Source: Amphibalanus amphitrite
Lineage: Eukaryota > Arthropoda > Thecostraca > Balanomorpha > Balanidae
NCBI RefSeq assembly: GCF_019059575.1
Contig: NW_024882727.1
Coordinates: forward strand, 124,001 to 188,000
Length of the DNA stretch: 64,000 nucleotides
Reading direction: 5' to 3'
Part shown: positions 51,405-54,400 of the stretch, one piece after another
Layout of the letters: each line of letters starts with the position of its first letter
How positions within the stretch are numbered: the first letter of the stretch is position 1
Position numbers and translations under genes: made by a program
The notes under the pieces: model-generated
Told to the model about the DNA's origin: nothing
Database searches by the model: none
The model's input: only the letters and a program-made list of their open reading frames with translations

Positions 51405-54400
51405 ACAGGCCGCAGCGCCCCTGGCACTCCAATCGTCTCCATGTCAGCCGGACCACCGCTGGCGCCCAGTCCTCCTCTGGCCGCTCCCAGTCGGCCGACC
51501 GTCTCCCCCGACTGGTCGCTGGCCCCGGGAGGGCCGCTGAACCGCCCCACGGCGCCGCCGCCGCCGCCGCAGCCGCCGCAGCCGCAGCCCGGAGTGGGCG
51601 TGCCGCCCGGCGCGCCGTATAGTATACCTGATCTGGGCATGCTGAGGGGACGGCTGCCGCCGGCGCCGATTGGACAGAGACTGCCCGATCCGGGCATGTT
51701 TGGAGCGCCAGGTGAGAGGCTTTGGGGGAGAGGGGGTGGGGGGAGGAACATAGCTGTTTGGGGTGCCGCGAAAGCGTTAATGTAATGCGTTTATGGGTAG
51801 TGAAAGATGAGATGAGGGGAACCGAATGGGAAGCCGGTTGGATTGTTATAATTGATGATCAGAGCCTGACAGTTGATCAACCGTCTGATTAGGGTCATTG
51901 GAAGCTCGATGGAAGTTCATGGGAAGGTCAATGGCTAGTTTATGGTCGCAAATTACCTCGCTGTCAACGCTCTTTTGTGCCCCAATTTACTAATAATGAG
52001 TTCAGGAGTGTTTCGATCAATCACATCGTAGATTCAGTCCGCTCATATGGGGTACCTGGCACGAGCGTATTCTTATCGTTACTTGAGGTCGAAATAACTT
52101 TGGCAGCGGCCGGCGTGGCCCTAAGACCCTTGCAAATAAGTGTGTCTACTCAAGATTCATTCCGTCCCTTCCGTCTGTTCACATTCTGACGTCTCCCGTC
52201 GTGTCACCAGGTCTGCCGATGGGTCTGCCGCCGGCCCGCCGGGACCACGGGATGCCTCCTCCGCTACCGAACATCATCGACCTGCTACACTCGCCGCCGC
52301 CGCCCATATCGCTGCACCACCCGCCGCCCAATATGTGAGTACGCCGCCGCCGCCGCCCAATATGTGAGTACGCCAGTCCCCGCCCCCGCCGCCCCCGCCA
52401 AACTTGGAGAGTTAGTTTAGTCCATAGGTTTACCACCCGCCGCCGAATATGTGAGTACTGCCGCCGGCCGCCCCCGCCGCTGCCGCCGCCCCGCCCCCGC
52501 CCCCGCCCCCGCCAATCGTGGAGGGTCCGTAAGACAATGCCCACTCGCCCCCGCCGCCGATATCGCTGCACCACCCGCCGCCGATATCGCTGCACCACCC
52601 GCCGCCGAATATGTGAGTACTGCGCCGCCCCCGCCCCCGCCCATATCGGAGGGTTCGTAAGACAATGCCCACTCGCCGCCGCCGATATCGCTGCAAATAT
52701 ATGGTATATGAGTTTGTAAATATGTGGGCTTGTAACTGACCCGACCGGCTTCACAGCAAACCAATATCGCTATGTATACCTGACCAGCCGCCGTCAAATT
52801 ATATGCGAGTCAGCCACTGTCCTCGTTTTAGCCCTCCCCGTCTCTAGTTTCCGCCGTCATGTTTTGACGTCCTTGCCCGAAAATGTTCTCATTTTTGCCC
52901 TCTCTTTTGGTGAAAGGTGATAACTATCGCCTTTTTGTCTTTATGCAGACTCTTCTCGATAGTTTCCGCGTTTTACTGACATTTCTCAATATTATCCGTG
53001 TTTTGCCGACATTTCTCGATATTTTCCACGCTTCTGCTGACATTTCTCGACATTTCCCTCCAGGATCAAGCACCCGCAGCTGCCGCGTCCGATTGGCATG
53101 GAGCGGAGCATCCGTGAGCGACAGTTCCAACAGCAGCAACAGCAACACCAGCAGCAGCAGCAACAGCAGCACTATGGGAACAAACTGCAGGGGTATGTGT
53201 AACCTGGGAGGCCCGGGGAATGTAGGGGAGGTTTGGTAGCGGAAGCAAGACTATTGGCTATACACTGAAAGGGTCTGTGTAACCTGACGTAAAGGAAGGG
53301 AGGTTTGGTAGCGGGGGCAGGTTCATTGGCTAGACACTGAAAGGGTCGGTGTAGTCTGACGCGCCTGAGGAAAGGGAAGAGGGTTACATATACCGCACAG
53401 AATAATATGTCGTCCTAGTTTGTCTATCAGTGTTATATTGGATTCTTTGGGCGTGTTGTGACTAGACAATTGTGTACATAATAGTCTTAAATAATTGATT
53501 GTAGTTTTTTTCTGGTGTCATGAAGTCATGTAATATGATTTAGTCCTAATTCTGCCGTATAAAGGCAAAACCGACTACGTTCGGTTGACCTCTGGCCTGA
53601 CATAATGACCTAGTTAAGAGCCGACTTAATCGTTTTTTTTTTGCCTTTGCACGGCAGAATTGTCAGTTATCTGTGTTTCGCTTTCTTGGACTGTCACTAA
53701 TTATATGCACCTTGATCTGTCCCTGTATTCTGTATCTCATTTCTGCCCCCCCCCCCCCAGCCGTCCGTGGGAGTACCAGCCGTCCCAGGAGGTAGATAAC
53801 GGGACCAGTAACTGGATGACGGCGCCGCCGCCGCCGCCACCGGCCGACGACATCATACCGACCTCCGCCTACAACATGGAGCACATGAACATGAGCTATG
53901 AGGACATGAACACGGTAAGAGAGCGGGGATATCACCCTGTGTTTACGTAGTGGTGAGTGTATTTATATGTTAACATCCCGCGGTGATGTCCCCCACTTCC
54001 CCGTTTTTTCCACGTCTGCCGTGCGGCGGCCTCGATAGCAATATGTCAACCATCTGTCTTTCTTTATTTCCCTACAACTCCATGCGCATTGCTAGAATTT
54101 CTATAACTTCGTTCTATCTGTATCTGTCCTCAAAAGGGTATTGTAGTGTGGTATCTGTATTCTGTATTCTAACATTTGTCTCTCCTTCCCACTGCTGCAC
54201 CGTTTCTTTAATTAGCTGTGTTGTACCTCTTCCCGCGTTGATTATTAATGTCTGTATTGCACTCTAACCTGTCTTTCTGTCTCCGTCAGCTGCGCCGCGC
54301 CGCCTCGATGACCTCGGAGCTGAGCGGCGGCGCCGGCCGCTATAACTGCTACGCCAACGGTGCCGGCCTACAGGGCCTGCCCACCTACGGAGGGCCGTAC

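Noticed and set aside
51260-51751. Minus-strand Gly/Pro-rich ORF
   Set aside because: Antisense of mask exon 42 and the adjacent microsatellite.
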